Below are positions 9,537 to 21,676 of a stretch of DNA of 64,000 bases, piece by piece; the first letter of the stretch is position 1; each line of letters starts with the position of its first letter. The notes below the pieces were generated by a model. It searched no databases, was not told the DNA's origin, and worked only from the letters and a program-made list of their open reading frames with translations. The position numbers were made by a program, and so were the translations under genes. This DNA comes from Lantana camara (lineage: Eukaryota > Streptophyta > Magnoliopsida > Lamiales > Verbenaceae). The stretch is from assembly GCA_037501455.1 (NCBI GenBank), contig CM074858.1, positions 15,178,501-15,242,500 of the forward strand, written 5' to 3'.

Positions 9537-12500
9537 TGTAACAGCCCGCTCGCCCTACAAATAAGGTACGCCACGTTTCAACTTCATTGTGGGCTTAATT
9601 CTGTGATTTTGTGTTTTGCGTGGCCCTATTTCAACTCTTTAAGAGTTTAGGGGCTTGTTTGTAATTTTCTCTTTTTAGGGGTTTTTCGGTCATCTCTCGT
9701 TCGATCGAGATTTCGACCTCTTGGACCCCTTCAACGCGTTTGGGGCATCGAGAAGAGTCCGTAGACTCTGAGCTTGCCCAATTCTGACGTCGTTAACCCC
9801 TTCTTCCGACCGTTTTCGCGTACATGTACCCGAGATATATACCCGGATCCTCGTTTTTCATGCCATAACGCAACAGACTTCAGCTCTCTCTCTCTTTTCC
9901 AGCGATCCTGTCACTGTTCACACACACTGAAAGCGTGATTTCACACACTACTCAAACTCGCTCGTTTCTTGACGGAATTCGACGAACCAATAGTCCATTT
10001 CGGAGAGCTCGACGACGCGGTGACAACTGTACCAAGATTTCGACCAACCGATGAATGGTGGCAGAGTTATTGCCATTTTTCAGTCACGCAGGTGGGTGGT
10101 GGCAGACCACGGCTTCGCCGCCCATTCGCGACGGCTTCCGGCGAACCTCCGGCGACACGCGCTCCAGACCCAAGGAGAAGACATCCTGGCGCATCTCTGG
10201 ATGTTGGCGGCGCGGCCATCCGGGCCGCGACGGCGCCGCACGCGCCACCTGAAGCTCGCGGCGGCGGCGCTTGTTACTGTAGCGGCGAGTTTCGCCGCCC
10301 TCCGATGGCTTTTTCCGACCAAGGTTAGTGTTTCCCAAGGTTTTTCGCCTCCCTGAGTCCATTTCCGGCATCAATTTGAGTGAATTTTGGCCGTAGGTGG
10401 TGGTTCCAGGAAGGCGAGCGGTGGCAGAAACTTCGGCGGCCAACGATGGCCTTTTCTGGTGATCTTTTGGCTACGGGCTCTTCACGAAAGTTGTTCGGAA
10501 CGACGAGAACTATTATCCTTTGATCACACGACTCCCAATTCGGCCGATTGGTGGCGGATCGTGGCGGCACAGTGGCGGCTCAATGGTGGCCGGTCTTCCG
10601 GGGATGTTTTTCGGCAACCACTATAGGGGTTTCAAAGAGCTCGTCACGGGTAAGGCAATGCCTCTTTCGGATCTCATTTTCCTTCACCGGTTTGGAAGTA
10701 ATTTCGATTTGAATATTTTAGGGTTTCGTGTTGTTAGATCTGAAATTGGAAGAGATTGGCTTGGATTTTCCCGAAATTGATCGAGGATTTGGAACGAGCA
10801 CGAGGAATACTTGTACGAGTGAATTTTGGGGATTTTTTCGGCATGTTCTGGTGGTGGCCGAGCGGCGGCCGGCCACTGTTTCGGCGGCTCCGGTGGCGGC
10901 ATTCCGGTGGTCTTCGGACAGTTTGTCCGTCTCGTTGTGGTGAGTGCAATGCTACTTTCCGTTCGTCAATCGGATGTCCGGTTGATTTGTTGTGAATTTA
11001 TTTGTGTATTTGTGATTATTTGAAATTAATTGTTTTAATTGCTAATTGCTTGATTTGTCGATCGAATTGTATTCCAATGTGTACGAAATCATGTATTAAA
11101 TGAATTATGAAATGTATTGATGCTTTGATTTGCAATTTGAATTCCGATATGTCGAATTTGAGCTATTTGTCTAAACTTGAAAGGGGTGTATGTGTAATTT
11201 CCCTAAACATATAAATAGTATGAATTCAATTAATTAATACTTGTCGATTGAATTGGAATTTATTATATGATATAAAAATTTGTTATGCAATTTATGATTT
11301 TGCAAGAATTGAATAGTTAAATGGCTTAGTTGGAATTTGGTATGTGCTAGATGAATTGATATGAAATAATATGACTTGATTGAACTATATATTGTTTTCT
11401 TTTGCACGTAATTGATATGAATTTGAATCCTGCTTATGTGATTGCATCCCTTAAGTGCTTGAGCATTACCGTGCGTCTATGTGGTTCATTCAGGTGTCTA
11501 AGTCTGGTTCCGGTGTTCAGTTTGTCCAGGTACACCCGGGGTGGTGTTTTGTCAGCCGTGTTGATTCCGGGGTGGATCAAACATCTTGTCTTCGGCCTCT
11601 TCGGTGTAAGGTGAGGTTAGGATATATTTATACCTTAATGAAATGTGCTCGGTTTTAACGCGTGTGATTTAATAAAGCCTTATATGTACGTAAATAGGTG
11701 TGAAATATGTATTTGTTTGATATGTCAAAGGTTTGCAAGTATGTTAAGCAATGTACAAGCCTAGGTATGCTTGATTTGGATTGATTTGTTACGTTTTGCC
11801 ACGTGAAGCTATGCTTCTAACCGTATACTTCTCATGAGCCAAGTTTGGCAAGGACCGAGTTTGATTGAAACGGAAAGTGGTATGTATATACGTATAAGTT
11901 CGGTCTGTCTGTCTCTGTTGTAGCGGGTTGTGATATGATATGTATGTTGGGCCCCGGAGCTATGGGTAAGGAACCCTCGGGACGGTATAGGGCCGTCGAG
12001 GTTCGGCATGTGCATAGTCTCCATCCGGAGTATCCCGTGCGACCTCGGGAGCTAGGGAAGGCGTGATATTCCGATGCCTTCGGTGTACCAACCGGGGAGG
12101 GCACGTCGGGGTTAGCTACCCCGCGTGAGTCTGTTATGGATGGTTTGGGCGTATACACCCTTCCATTACCTGAGTTGAGGTTGATATGATATGTATGTAA
12201 GTTTTCTGCTTTGTTTCAGTTATGATTTGTTCTGAGGAGTTTGGAAGTGTCTGAGCTCGTACCCGCCGAGTTCTCTATTATGTATATGTTCGGTTAAAGT
12301 TCGTGAAACAGGGATAGATTCTAAATTAAGTTAAAAGTTGAGAGTTTTATAAGTTACCTTGTTTTGATTAAAGTTATTCAATTATCCTATATGTATATAT
12401 CACGGGAAAATGCTTTTGGTATGAAAAACCTATCCCTGAGTTCATGAACATTATGACTTTTGTATCTGCTTTGCTCTCCTATATATATAGTGTGCGTGTG

Positions 12501-13049
12501 TTAACCCCTCACTCAGTCGAGTTAAGACTGACCCCTCCCCTCTTTTGTTTAGTTTGCAGGTTTTGCTTGGGGTTTCGTGCTAGGCGGAGTATGTCAGTTA
12601 GTTGGAATATGTTCTCGAGTCTATGCTTTTGTTTTAGGTTGTCTTACATCTGCATTTCAGTACTTATGATTTTTGTGTAAATTATGTTTTTTTTGAATTT
12701 GAATTATGATACGGATTGATATGAATATTTCGGGACAGGTTAGGATAGGTTGCTCGGTTTAGTTGAACCCGTTGGATTTATGATTATTGTTTGATTCGGG
12801 ATTAGGTATTTATGTTAATTGAACCCGTCAACTGCTTTTGAATGTTTGATTTTTGCATGGCTTACTTTCTTGCTTCCGCATTCTTGTAGCTTGGTTTTTG
12901 TTTGTTCAGGGTCTAAGTTCCGCCTAGCTTAGGTGTGAGTCTGTCAGTCTCCCGTTCACCACTGTTTGGTTCATGTACGGACCCTCCATTTCGTACGTGG
13001 ATCGGACTTTGGTGCGGGGGATGTGGTAACCCACCGTGCGGGTGCTACA
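9537..13049 (+). repeat. LTR 2 of the array (full length, 3.51 kb)
   Basis: Starts TGTAACAGCCCG and ends GGTGCTACA, so it has the TG...CA ends of an LTR. A TATA-like GATATATACC at 9833-9842 is followed by a pyrimidine patch (CTCTCTCTCTCTTTTCC), the typical plant core-promoter layout. Transcription would therefore begin about 330 bp into the LTR, leaving a leader of roughly 3.2 kb within R/U5. Bases about 10080-10930 form a GC-rich, CpG-rich island unlike the AT-rich remainder. A second small GC-rich block lies at 11945-12180. Short open frames in both strands of these islands are not preserved in all copies and are not called as genes. Confidence 0.9.
9833..9842 (+). promoter_or_regulatory. 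TATA box of LTR 2 (counterparts in LTR 3 and LTR 4)
   Basis: GATATATACC is followed about 50 nt later by a CT-rich patch and precedes the long leader. The same sequence occurs 6,070 and 12,140 bp downstream (15903 and 21973). LTR 1 has lost this region by truncation. Confidence 0.6.
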
Positions 13050-15606
13050 TCCTTAAGTGGTATCAGAGCTACTAGGTTCAGAACCGGTGCTCTGGAGTCG
13101 TGTCGTGTCAGTTTAGGTCGTACGACGTAGGAATACTTGTGCATTGCATTCGTCTGATGTGAAATTCTGACTTCTCTTCATGAATTTGTCTGAGCTTAAG
13201 TGATTGTGCGCACACTATGATTACGATTTTTGCAAAATTATCATTGTTATACTTTAAATTTTAGTAAATTACGTGTTGCATCTGCATTAATTAGGTACTG
13301 CTGATAATTGCTTTCATTACTTGACATACCCACGTACTAACTCACATGCATAGATGTTTGTCCAAATTGTGAATTGCAGGGCGTTGGCTCGATGACAAAA
13401 TTACAACACTTTCCGCTTCAACAAATTGATGATAGAAGATTTAAAATTTCCATGCCCTGATTACTTGAATAATGGACAAATGGATTTTTGAAAGAATTCG
13501 ACAATAGCGAGATGCTAATATTATGGAAACAGGTATCTTGCATTCATAGCACGTGCATCATGCATTGGATTAAATTATAATTATTTCGAACATTTACTTT
13601 ATGTGCTTGATTGTCTTCCTTGCTGATTAATGAGTGTATACCATTCACATCCCTAACCCCACATGCATTAGCTTAGTGGTTGTAATTTAGTTGTTCCCCT
13701 ATCTGATCCATTAAGTGCTGTCTTGGTCGAAGCAACATTGGAATTCGAACAGGGGTTGAAGATGTATAATTGAGCTAACACAGTCAGGGTATTGGGTGGA
13801 TAAAAGGAAGATATTTGTATACGAGGGAGACAAGAGATCTTTTAGTTGTCAAGGTGCCTTCAGGATATTTATACTCTACATACTTAGAGGTGCTCAGGAG
13901 TAACATGCTTTATAAAGACATCAAAATTTCTAACTCTGGATAACTTGAGGTAGCAATGAAGAAATCGAGGCACTTGTACCATTCAAGGTCATTCAAGTGA
14001 GGGTCCGACTATTTTAAAGACATCAGCAAGAATGGTTACACTTATACTAAGGAAAAGGGGGAAACTATATAAATAATGAATTTTGTGGCAATATTTTGAA
14101 GGCCAACTCCACTAAATGATGAGGATGGGAGCAGCAGTTAAAACGACGGTAGCAAAGTGGGATTGATTAAAGATTCTCCATTGATCCCTTCACGAACGTT
14201 CTAAGAGACCTTACCATTGATAGAGATAGCAAATTCCGATTCTCGAGAATTGTATCTGGATTTCATGAGACCCTGCGGATCACTTTGTTTCGAGAACCAA
14301 CTGAAACGGTTCGAGACCCTTTTGAACCCAGAGGATTCGAGGAAAATACCAAAGAATGTAACCTTAAACAGGGATTTGGAACTACTACCAGATAAGGATT
14401 TGATTATCCCCTCAAGTCAAAGAATTGTCAGCCTCGACTCCACTACTACGGTGAACGGTACATTGAGCATTCTTGTCATTTGCACACATGTATTTCATAA
14501 GTAATTACATTTTATTTTGCTTGACATGTGTGACGACGTGTAATGCTTGATACTGCCTTAATTGTAATAACGTGGCTAATTGATTTAATTTCCATAACTT
14601 GAGATTTATGGTTGTTGTGAATTCTTGTAAATTGAATAGATTACATGTTTGCGTGGATTGTTCGTGTTTCAGTGTTTATAATTTCCTTAATGGCTCACTA
14701 ACCCTTCATGCACATGCAAGTATATTGCAATTTTATTTTTTAGAGATTCCATCGCGATATCCCCCTTGAGTTGGGCATGAATGATGAAGTTATATTCCAA
14801 GGGACACCGATATCAGTTGTGTAAAGGTACACTACACATGCATCCCATGTTTTGCATCAAGTGTTACTTTGATGTGTGTATTTTGAATGTTAAGTAAGTG
14901 AACTTATGTGCTAGAGAGTTGTTGAGACCTCTCTATTTATGTGTTAGGGAGATGTGGGATTCTCCCTATTTTTGTGATAGAAAGATGCTGGATTCTTTCT
15001 AAGTTTTGTGCACGAGAGATGTTGGATTCTCTTGTACTTAGGTATTCGAGGGACGCTGGATTCCCTTGGATTTAGGGGTTTGAGAAATGTCGGATTTTCT
15101 CAAACTAGAATGTTTGGGAGGTGTGGAATCTGTCAGACTTAGGTTGAGAGACGGGGTTCTCTCAATTCTGTGTTTGAGAGACGGGGCTCTCTCAATTATG
15201 TGCCTGAGAGACGGGGTTTCTCTCTTTTGTGTGTGCTGAGGGACGGGGTTCTCTCACTTGTGTGTTGAGAGATGGAATTCTCTCTTGTTTGTTGCAGTTG
15301 GGTTACGCGTGGCCTGACGACAGTCTGCAAGCAACGAGGATGCGACAGTATAGAGCTGTGGGTAGAGTGGCCTAGTGTTGATTGAACGAGTTTGAAGTGA
15401 CCAACGATCAAGTGCTCAGTACGACTTCAGTGACAAAGAGAGACTATGAAGGGAGTTGACGCCAACTAAGGGAGAAGTATCCAGAAGAGTTTGCAGTTCG
15501 CCTAGATCAGAGTTGTGCAATGGAAGCTTGAAGTGGAATTCGTTTCAGAGTCGTTCAAGATCCTGCTTCCGGACCTGAGGACAGGTCCTTTTGAAGGAGG
15601 GGAGAT
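13050..15606 (+). other. internal region 2 of the array element (non-coding)
   Basis: Same layout as internal region 1: PBS at 13058-13069, splice-like segments, hairpin array and a PPT at 15593-15606. It differs from region 1 by scattered substitutions, such as ATGACAAAATT for ATGGCAAAATT at the first short ATG frame. Several differences are shared with internal region 3, so copies 2 and 3 look more closely related to each other than to copy 1. Confidence 0.85.
14912..15286 (+). repeat. hairpin array, copy 2
   Basis: The same twelve hairpins as at 8842-9216, offset by exactly 6,070 bp. The differences from copy 1 that I can see fall in spacers (G to A near 15040, A to G near 15229), not in stems. 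Confidence 0.85.
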
Positions 15607-18600
15607 TGTAACAGCCCGCTCGCCCTACAAATAAGGTACGCCACGTTTCAACTTCATTGTGGGCTTAATTCTGTGATTTTGTGTTTTGCGTGGCCCTATT
15701 TCAACTCTTTAAGAGTTTAGGGGCTTGTTTGCAATTTTCTCTTTTTAGGGGTTTTTCGGTCATCTCTCGTTCGATCGAGATTTCGACCTCTTGGACCCCT
15801 TTAACGCGTTTGGGGCATCGAGACGAGTCCGTAGACTCTGAGTTTGCCCAATTCTGACGTCGTTAACCCCTTCTTCCGACCGTTTTCGCGTACGTGGACC
15901 CGAGATATATACCCAGATCCTCGTTTTTCATGCCATAACGCAGCAGACTTCAGCTCTCTCTCTCTTTTCCAGCGATCCCGTCACTGTTCACACACACTGA
16001 AAGTGTGATTTCACACACTACTCAAACTCGCTCGTTTCTTGACGGAATTCGACGAACCAATAGTCCATTTCGCAGAGCTCGACGACGCGGTGACAACTGT
16101 ACCAAGATTTTGACCAACCGACGAACGGTGGCAGAGTTATTGCCATTTTTCAGTCACGCAGGTGGGTGGTGGCAGACCACGGCTTCGCCGCCCATTCGCG
16201 ACGGCTTCCGGCGAACCTCCGGCGACACGCGCTCCAGACCCAAGGAGAAGACATCCTGGCGCATCTCTGGATGTTGGCGGCGCGGCCATCCGGGCCGCGA
16301 CGGTGCCGCACGCGCCACCTGAAGCTCGTGGCGGCGGCGCTTGTTACTGTAGCGGCGAGTTTCGCCTTCCTCCGATGGCTTTTTCCGACCAAGGTTAGTG
16401 TTTCCCAAGGTTTTTCGCCTCCCTGAGTCCATTTCCGGCATCAATTTGAGTGAATTTTGGCCGTAGGTGGTGGTTCCGGGAAGGCGAGCGGTGGCAGAAA
16501 CTTCGGCGGCCAACGGTGGCCTTTTCCGGTGATCTTTTGGCCACGGGCTCTTCACGAAAGTTGTTCGGAACGACGAGAACTATTATCCTTTGATCACACG
16601 ACTCCCAATTCGGCCGATTGGTGACGGATCGTGGCGGCACAGTGGCATCTCAACGGTGGCCGGTCTTCCGGGGATATTTTTCGGCAACCACTATAGGGGT
16701 TTCAAAGAGCTCGTCACGGGTAAGACAATGCCTCTTTCGGATCTCATTTTCGTTCACCGGTTTGGAAGTAATTTCGATTTGAATATTTTAGGGTTTCGTG
16801 TTGTTAGATCTGAAATTGGAAGAGATTGGCTTGGATTTTCCCGAAATTGATCGAGGATTTGGAACGAGCACGAGGAATACTTGCACGAGTGAATTTTGGG
16901 GATTTTTTCGGCATGTTCTGGTGGTGGCCGAGCGGCAGCCGGCCACTGTTTCGGCGGCTCCGGTGGCGGCATTCCGGTGGTCTTCGGACAGTTTGTCCAT
17001 CTCGTTGTGGTGAGTGCAATGCTACTTTCCGTTCGTCAATCGGATGTCCGGTTGATTTCTTGTGAATTTATTTGTGTATTTGTGATTATTTGAAATTAAT
17101 TGTTTTAATTGCTAATTGCTTGATTTGTCGATCGAATTGTATTCCAATGTGTACGAAATCATGTATTAAATGAATTATGAAATGTATTGATGCTTTGATT
17201 TGCAATTTGAATTCCGATATGTCGAATTTGAGCTATTTGTCTAAACTTAAAAGGGGTGTATGTGTAATTTCCCTAAACATATAAATTGTATGACTTCAGT
17301 TAATTAATACTTGTCGATTGAATTGGAATTTATTATATGATATAAAAATTTGTTATGCAATTTATGATTTTGCAAGAATTGAATAGTTAAATGGCTTAGT
17401 TGGAATTTGGTATGTGCTAGATGAATTGATATGAAATAATATGACTTGATTGAACTATATAATGTTTTCTTTTGCACGTAATTGATATGAATTTGAATCG
17501 TGCTTATGTGATTGCATCCCTTAAGTGCTTGAGCATTACCGTGCGTCTATGTGGTTCATTCAGGTGTCTAAGTCTGGTTCCGGTGTTCAGTTTGTCCAGG
17601 TACACCCGGGGTGGTGTTTTGTCAGCCATGTTGATTCCGGGGTGGATCAAACATCTTGTCTTCGGCCTCTTCGGTGTAAGGTGAGGTTAGGATATATTTA
17701 TACCTTAATGAAATGTGCTCGGTTTTAACGCGTGTGATTTAATAAAGCCTTATATGTACGTAAATAGGTGTGAAATATGTATTTGTTTGATATGTCAAAG
17801 GTTTGCAAGTATGTTAAGCAATGTACAAGCCTAGGTATGCTTGATTTGGATTGATTTGTTACGTTTTGCCACGTGAAGCTATGCTTCTAACCGTATACTT
17901 CTCATGAGCCAAGTTTGGCAAGGACCGAGTTTGATTGAAACGGAAAGTGGTATGTATATACGTATAAGTTCGGTCTGTCTGTCTCTGTTGTAGCGGGTTG
18001 TGATATGATATGTATGTTGGGCGCCGGAGCTATGGGTAAGGAACCCTCGGGACGGTATAGGGCCGTCGAGGTTCGGCCTGTGCATAGTCTCCATCCGGAG
18101 TATCCCGCGCGACCTCGGGAGCTAGGAAAGGCGTGATATTCCGATGCCTTCGGTGTACCAGCCGGGGAGGGCACGTCGGGGTTAGCTACCCCGCGTGAGT
18201 CTGTTATGGATGGTTAGGGCGTGTACACCCTTCCATCACCGGAGTTGAGGTTGATATGATATGTATGTAACTTTTCTGCTTTGTTTTAGTTATGATATGT
18301 TCTGAGGACTTTGGGAGTGTCTGAGCTCGTACCCGCCGAGTTCTCTATTATGTATATGTTCGGTTAAAGTTCGTGAAACAGGGATAGATTCTAAATTAAG
18401 TTAAAAGTTGAGAGTTTTATAAGTTACCTTGTTTTGATTAAAGTTATTCAATTATCCTATATGTATATATCACGGGAAAATGCTTTTGGTATGAAAAACC
18501 TATCCCTGAGTTCATGAACATTATGACTTTTGTATCTGCTTTGCTCTCCTATATATATAGTGTGCGTGTGTTAACCCCTCACTCAGTCGAGTTAAGACTG

Positions 18601-19119
18601 ACCCCTCCCCTCTTTTGTTTAGTTTGCAGGTTTTGCTTGAGGTTTCGTGCTAGGCGGAGTATGTCAGTTAGTTGGAGTCTGTTCTCGAGTCTATGCTTTT
18701 GTTTTAGGTTGTCTTACATCTGCATTTCAGTACTTATGATTTTTGTGTAAATTATGTATTTTTTGAATTTGAATTATGATACGGATTGATATGAATATTT
18801 CGGGACAGGTTAGGATAGGTTGCTCGGTTTAGTTGAACCCGTTGGATTTATGATTATTGTTTGATTCGGGATTAGGTATTTATGTTAATTGAGCCCGTCA
18901 ACTGCTTTTGAATGTTTGATTTTTGCATGGCTTACTTTCCTGCTTCCGCATTCTTGTAGCTTGGTTTTTGTTTGTTCAGGGTCTAAGTTCCGCCTAGCTT
19001 AGGTGTGAGTCTGTCAGTCTCCCGTTCACCACTGTTTGGTTCATGTACGGACCCTCCATTTCGTACGTGGATCGGACTTTGGTGCGGGGGATGTGGTAAC
19101 CCACCGTGCGGGTGCTACA
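15607..19119 (+). repeat. LTR 3 of the array (full length)
   Basis: TGTAACAG...GTGCTACA, 3,513 bp. It has the same TATA/CT-patch arrangement (TATA at 15903), GC-rich island at about 16150-17000, and second GC block at about 18015-18250. It differs from LTR 2 by scattered single substitutions. Confidence 0.9.
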
Positions 19120-21676
19120 TCCTTAAGTGGTATCAGAGCTACTAGGTTCAGAACAGGTGCTTTGGAGTCGTGTCGTGTCAGTTTAGGTCGTACGACGTAG
19201 GAATACTTGTGCATTGCATTCGTCTGATGTGAAATTCTGACTTCTCTTCATGAATTTGTCTGAGCTTAAGTGATTGTGCGCACACTATGATTACGATTTT
19301 TGCAAAATTATCATTGTTATACTTTAAATTTTAGTAAATTACGTGTTGCATCTGCATTAATTAGGTACTGCTGATAATTGCTTTCATTACTTGACATACC
19401 CACGTACTAACTCACATGCATAGATGTTTGTCCAAATTGTGAATTGCAGGGCGTTGGCTCGATGACAAAATTACAACACTTTCCGCTTCAACAAATTGAT
19501 GATAGAAGATTTAAAATTTCCATGCCCTGATTACTTGAATAATGGACAAATGGATTTTTGAAAGAATTCGACAATAGCGAGATGCTAATATTATGGAAAC
19601 AGGTATCTTGCATTCATAGCACGTGCATCATGCATTGGATTAAATTATAATTATTTCGAACATTTACTTTATGTGCTTGATTGTCTTCCTTGCTGATTAA
19701 TGAGTGTATACCATTCACATCCCTAACCCCACATGCATTAGCTTCGTGGTTGTAATTTAGTTGTTCCCCTATCTGATCCATTAAGTGTTGTCTTGGTCGA
19801 AGCAACATTGGAATTCGAACAGGGGTTGAAGATGTATAATTGAGCTAACACAGTCAGGGTATTGGGTGGATAAAAGGAAGATATTTGTATACGAGGGAGA
19901 CAAGAGATCTTTTAGTTGTCAAGGTGCCTTCAGGATATTTATACTCTACATACTTAGAGGTGCTCAGGAGTAACATGCTTTATAAAGACATCAAAATTTC
20001 TAACTCTGGATAACTTGAGGTAGCAATGAAGAAATCGAGGCACTTGTACCATTCAAGGTCATTCAAGTGAGGGTCCGAATATTTTAAAGACATCAGCAAG
20101 AATGGTTACACCTATACTAAGGAAAAGGGGGAAACTATATAAATAATGAATTTTGTGGCAATATTTTGAAGGCCAACTCCACTAAATGATGAGGATGGGA
20201 GCAGTAGTTAAAACGACGGTAGCAAAGTGGGATTGATTAAAGATTCTCCATTGATCCCTTCACGAACGTTCTAAGAGACCTTACCATTGATAGAGATAGC
20301 AAATTCCGATTCTCGAGAATTGTATCTGGATTTCATGAGACCCTGCGGATCACTTTGTTTCGAGAACCAACTGAAACGGTTCGAGACCCTTTTGAACCCA
20401 GAGGATTCGAGGAAAATACCAAAGAATGTAACCTTAAACAGGGATTTGGAACTACGACCAGATAAGGATTTGATTATCCCCTCAAGTCAAAGAATTGTCA
20501 GCCTCGACTCCACTACTACGGTGAACGGTACATTGAGCATTCTTGTCATTTGCACACATGTATTTCATAAGTAATTACATTTTATTTTGCTTGACATGTG
20601 TGACGACGTGTAATGCTTGATACTGCCTTAATTGTAATAACGTGGCTAATTGATTTAATTTCCATAACTTGAGATTTATGGTTGTTGTGAATTCTTGTAA
20701 ATTGAATAGATTACATGTTTGCGTGGATTGTTCGTGTTTCAGTGTTTATAATTTCCTTAAGGGCTCACTAACCCTTCATGCACATGCAAGTATATTGCAA
20801 TTTTATTTTTCAGAGATTCCATCGCGATATCCCCCTTGAGTTGGGCATGAATGATGAAGTTATACTCCAAGGGACACCGATATCAGTTGTGTAAAGGTAC
20901 ACTACACATGCATCCCATGTTTTGCATCAAGTGTTACTTTGATGTGTGTATTTTGAATGTTAAGTAAGTGAACTTATGTGCTAGAGAGTTGTTGAGACCT
21001 CTCTATTTATGTGTTAGGGAGATGTGGGATTCTCCCTATTTTTGTGATAGAAAGATGCTGGATTCTTTCTAAGTTTTGTGCACGAGAGATGTTGGATTCT
21101 CTTGTACTTGGGTATTCGAGGGACGCTGGATTCCCTTGGATTTAGGGGTTTGAGAAATGTCGGATTTTCTCAAACTAGAATGTTTGGGAGGTGTGGAATC
21201 TGTCAGACTTAGGTTGAGAGACGGGGTTCTCTCAATTCTGTGTTTGAGAGACGGGGCTCTCTCAATTATGTGCCTGAGAGATGGGGTTTCTCTCTTTTGT
21301 GTGTGCTGAGGGACGGGGTTCTCTCACTTGTGTGTTGAGAGATGGAATTCTCTCTTGTTTGTTGCAGTTGGGTTACGCGTGGCCTGACGACAGTCTGCAA
21401 GCAACGAGGATGCGACAGTATAGAGCTGTGGGTAGAGTGGCCTAGTGTTGATTGAACGAGTTTGAAGTGACCAACGATCAAGTGCTCAGTACGACTTCAG
21501 TGACAAAGAGAGACTATGAAGGGAGTTGACGCCAACTAAGGGAGAAGTATCCTGAAGAGTTTGCAGTTCGCCTAGATCAGAGTTTTGCAGCGGAAGCTGG
21601 AAGTGGAATTCGTTTCAGAGTCGTTCAAGATCCTGCTTCCGGACCTGAGGACAGGTCCTTTTGAAAGAGGGGAGAT
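19120..21676 (+). other. internal region 3 of the array element (non-coding)
   Basis: Third copy of the 2,557-bp internal domain: PBS at 19128-19139, hairpin array at 20982-21356, PPT at 21663-21676. The PPT carries one substitution (GAAAGAGGGG). No coding capacity was recognised. Confidence 0.85.
20982..21356 (+). repeat. hairpin array, copy 3
   Basis: Offset 12,140 bp from copy 1. One visible difference lies in a loop (GACGGGG to GATGGGG near 21282). All stems seen in copy 1 are retained. Confidence 0.85.

Noticed and set aside
9969..10356. Overlapping ORFs of about 65-120 codons on both strands in the GC-rich part of the LTRs
   Set aside because: They arise from CpG-rich, stop-poor sequence. 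Frames are not preserved between LTR copies and no domain is recognisable.
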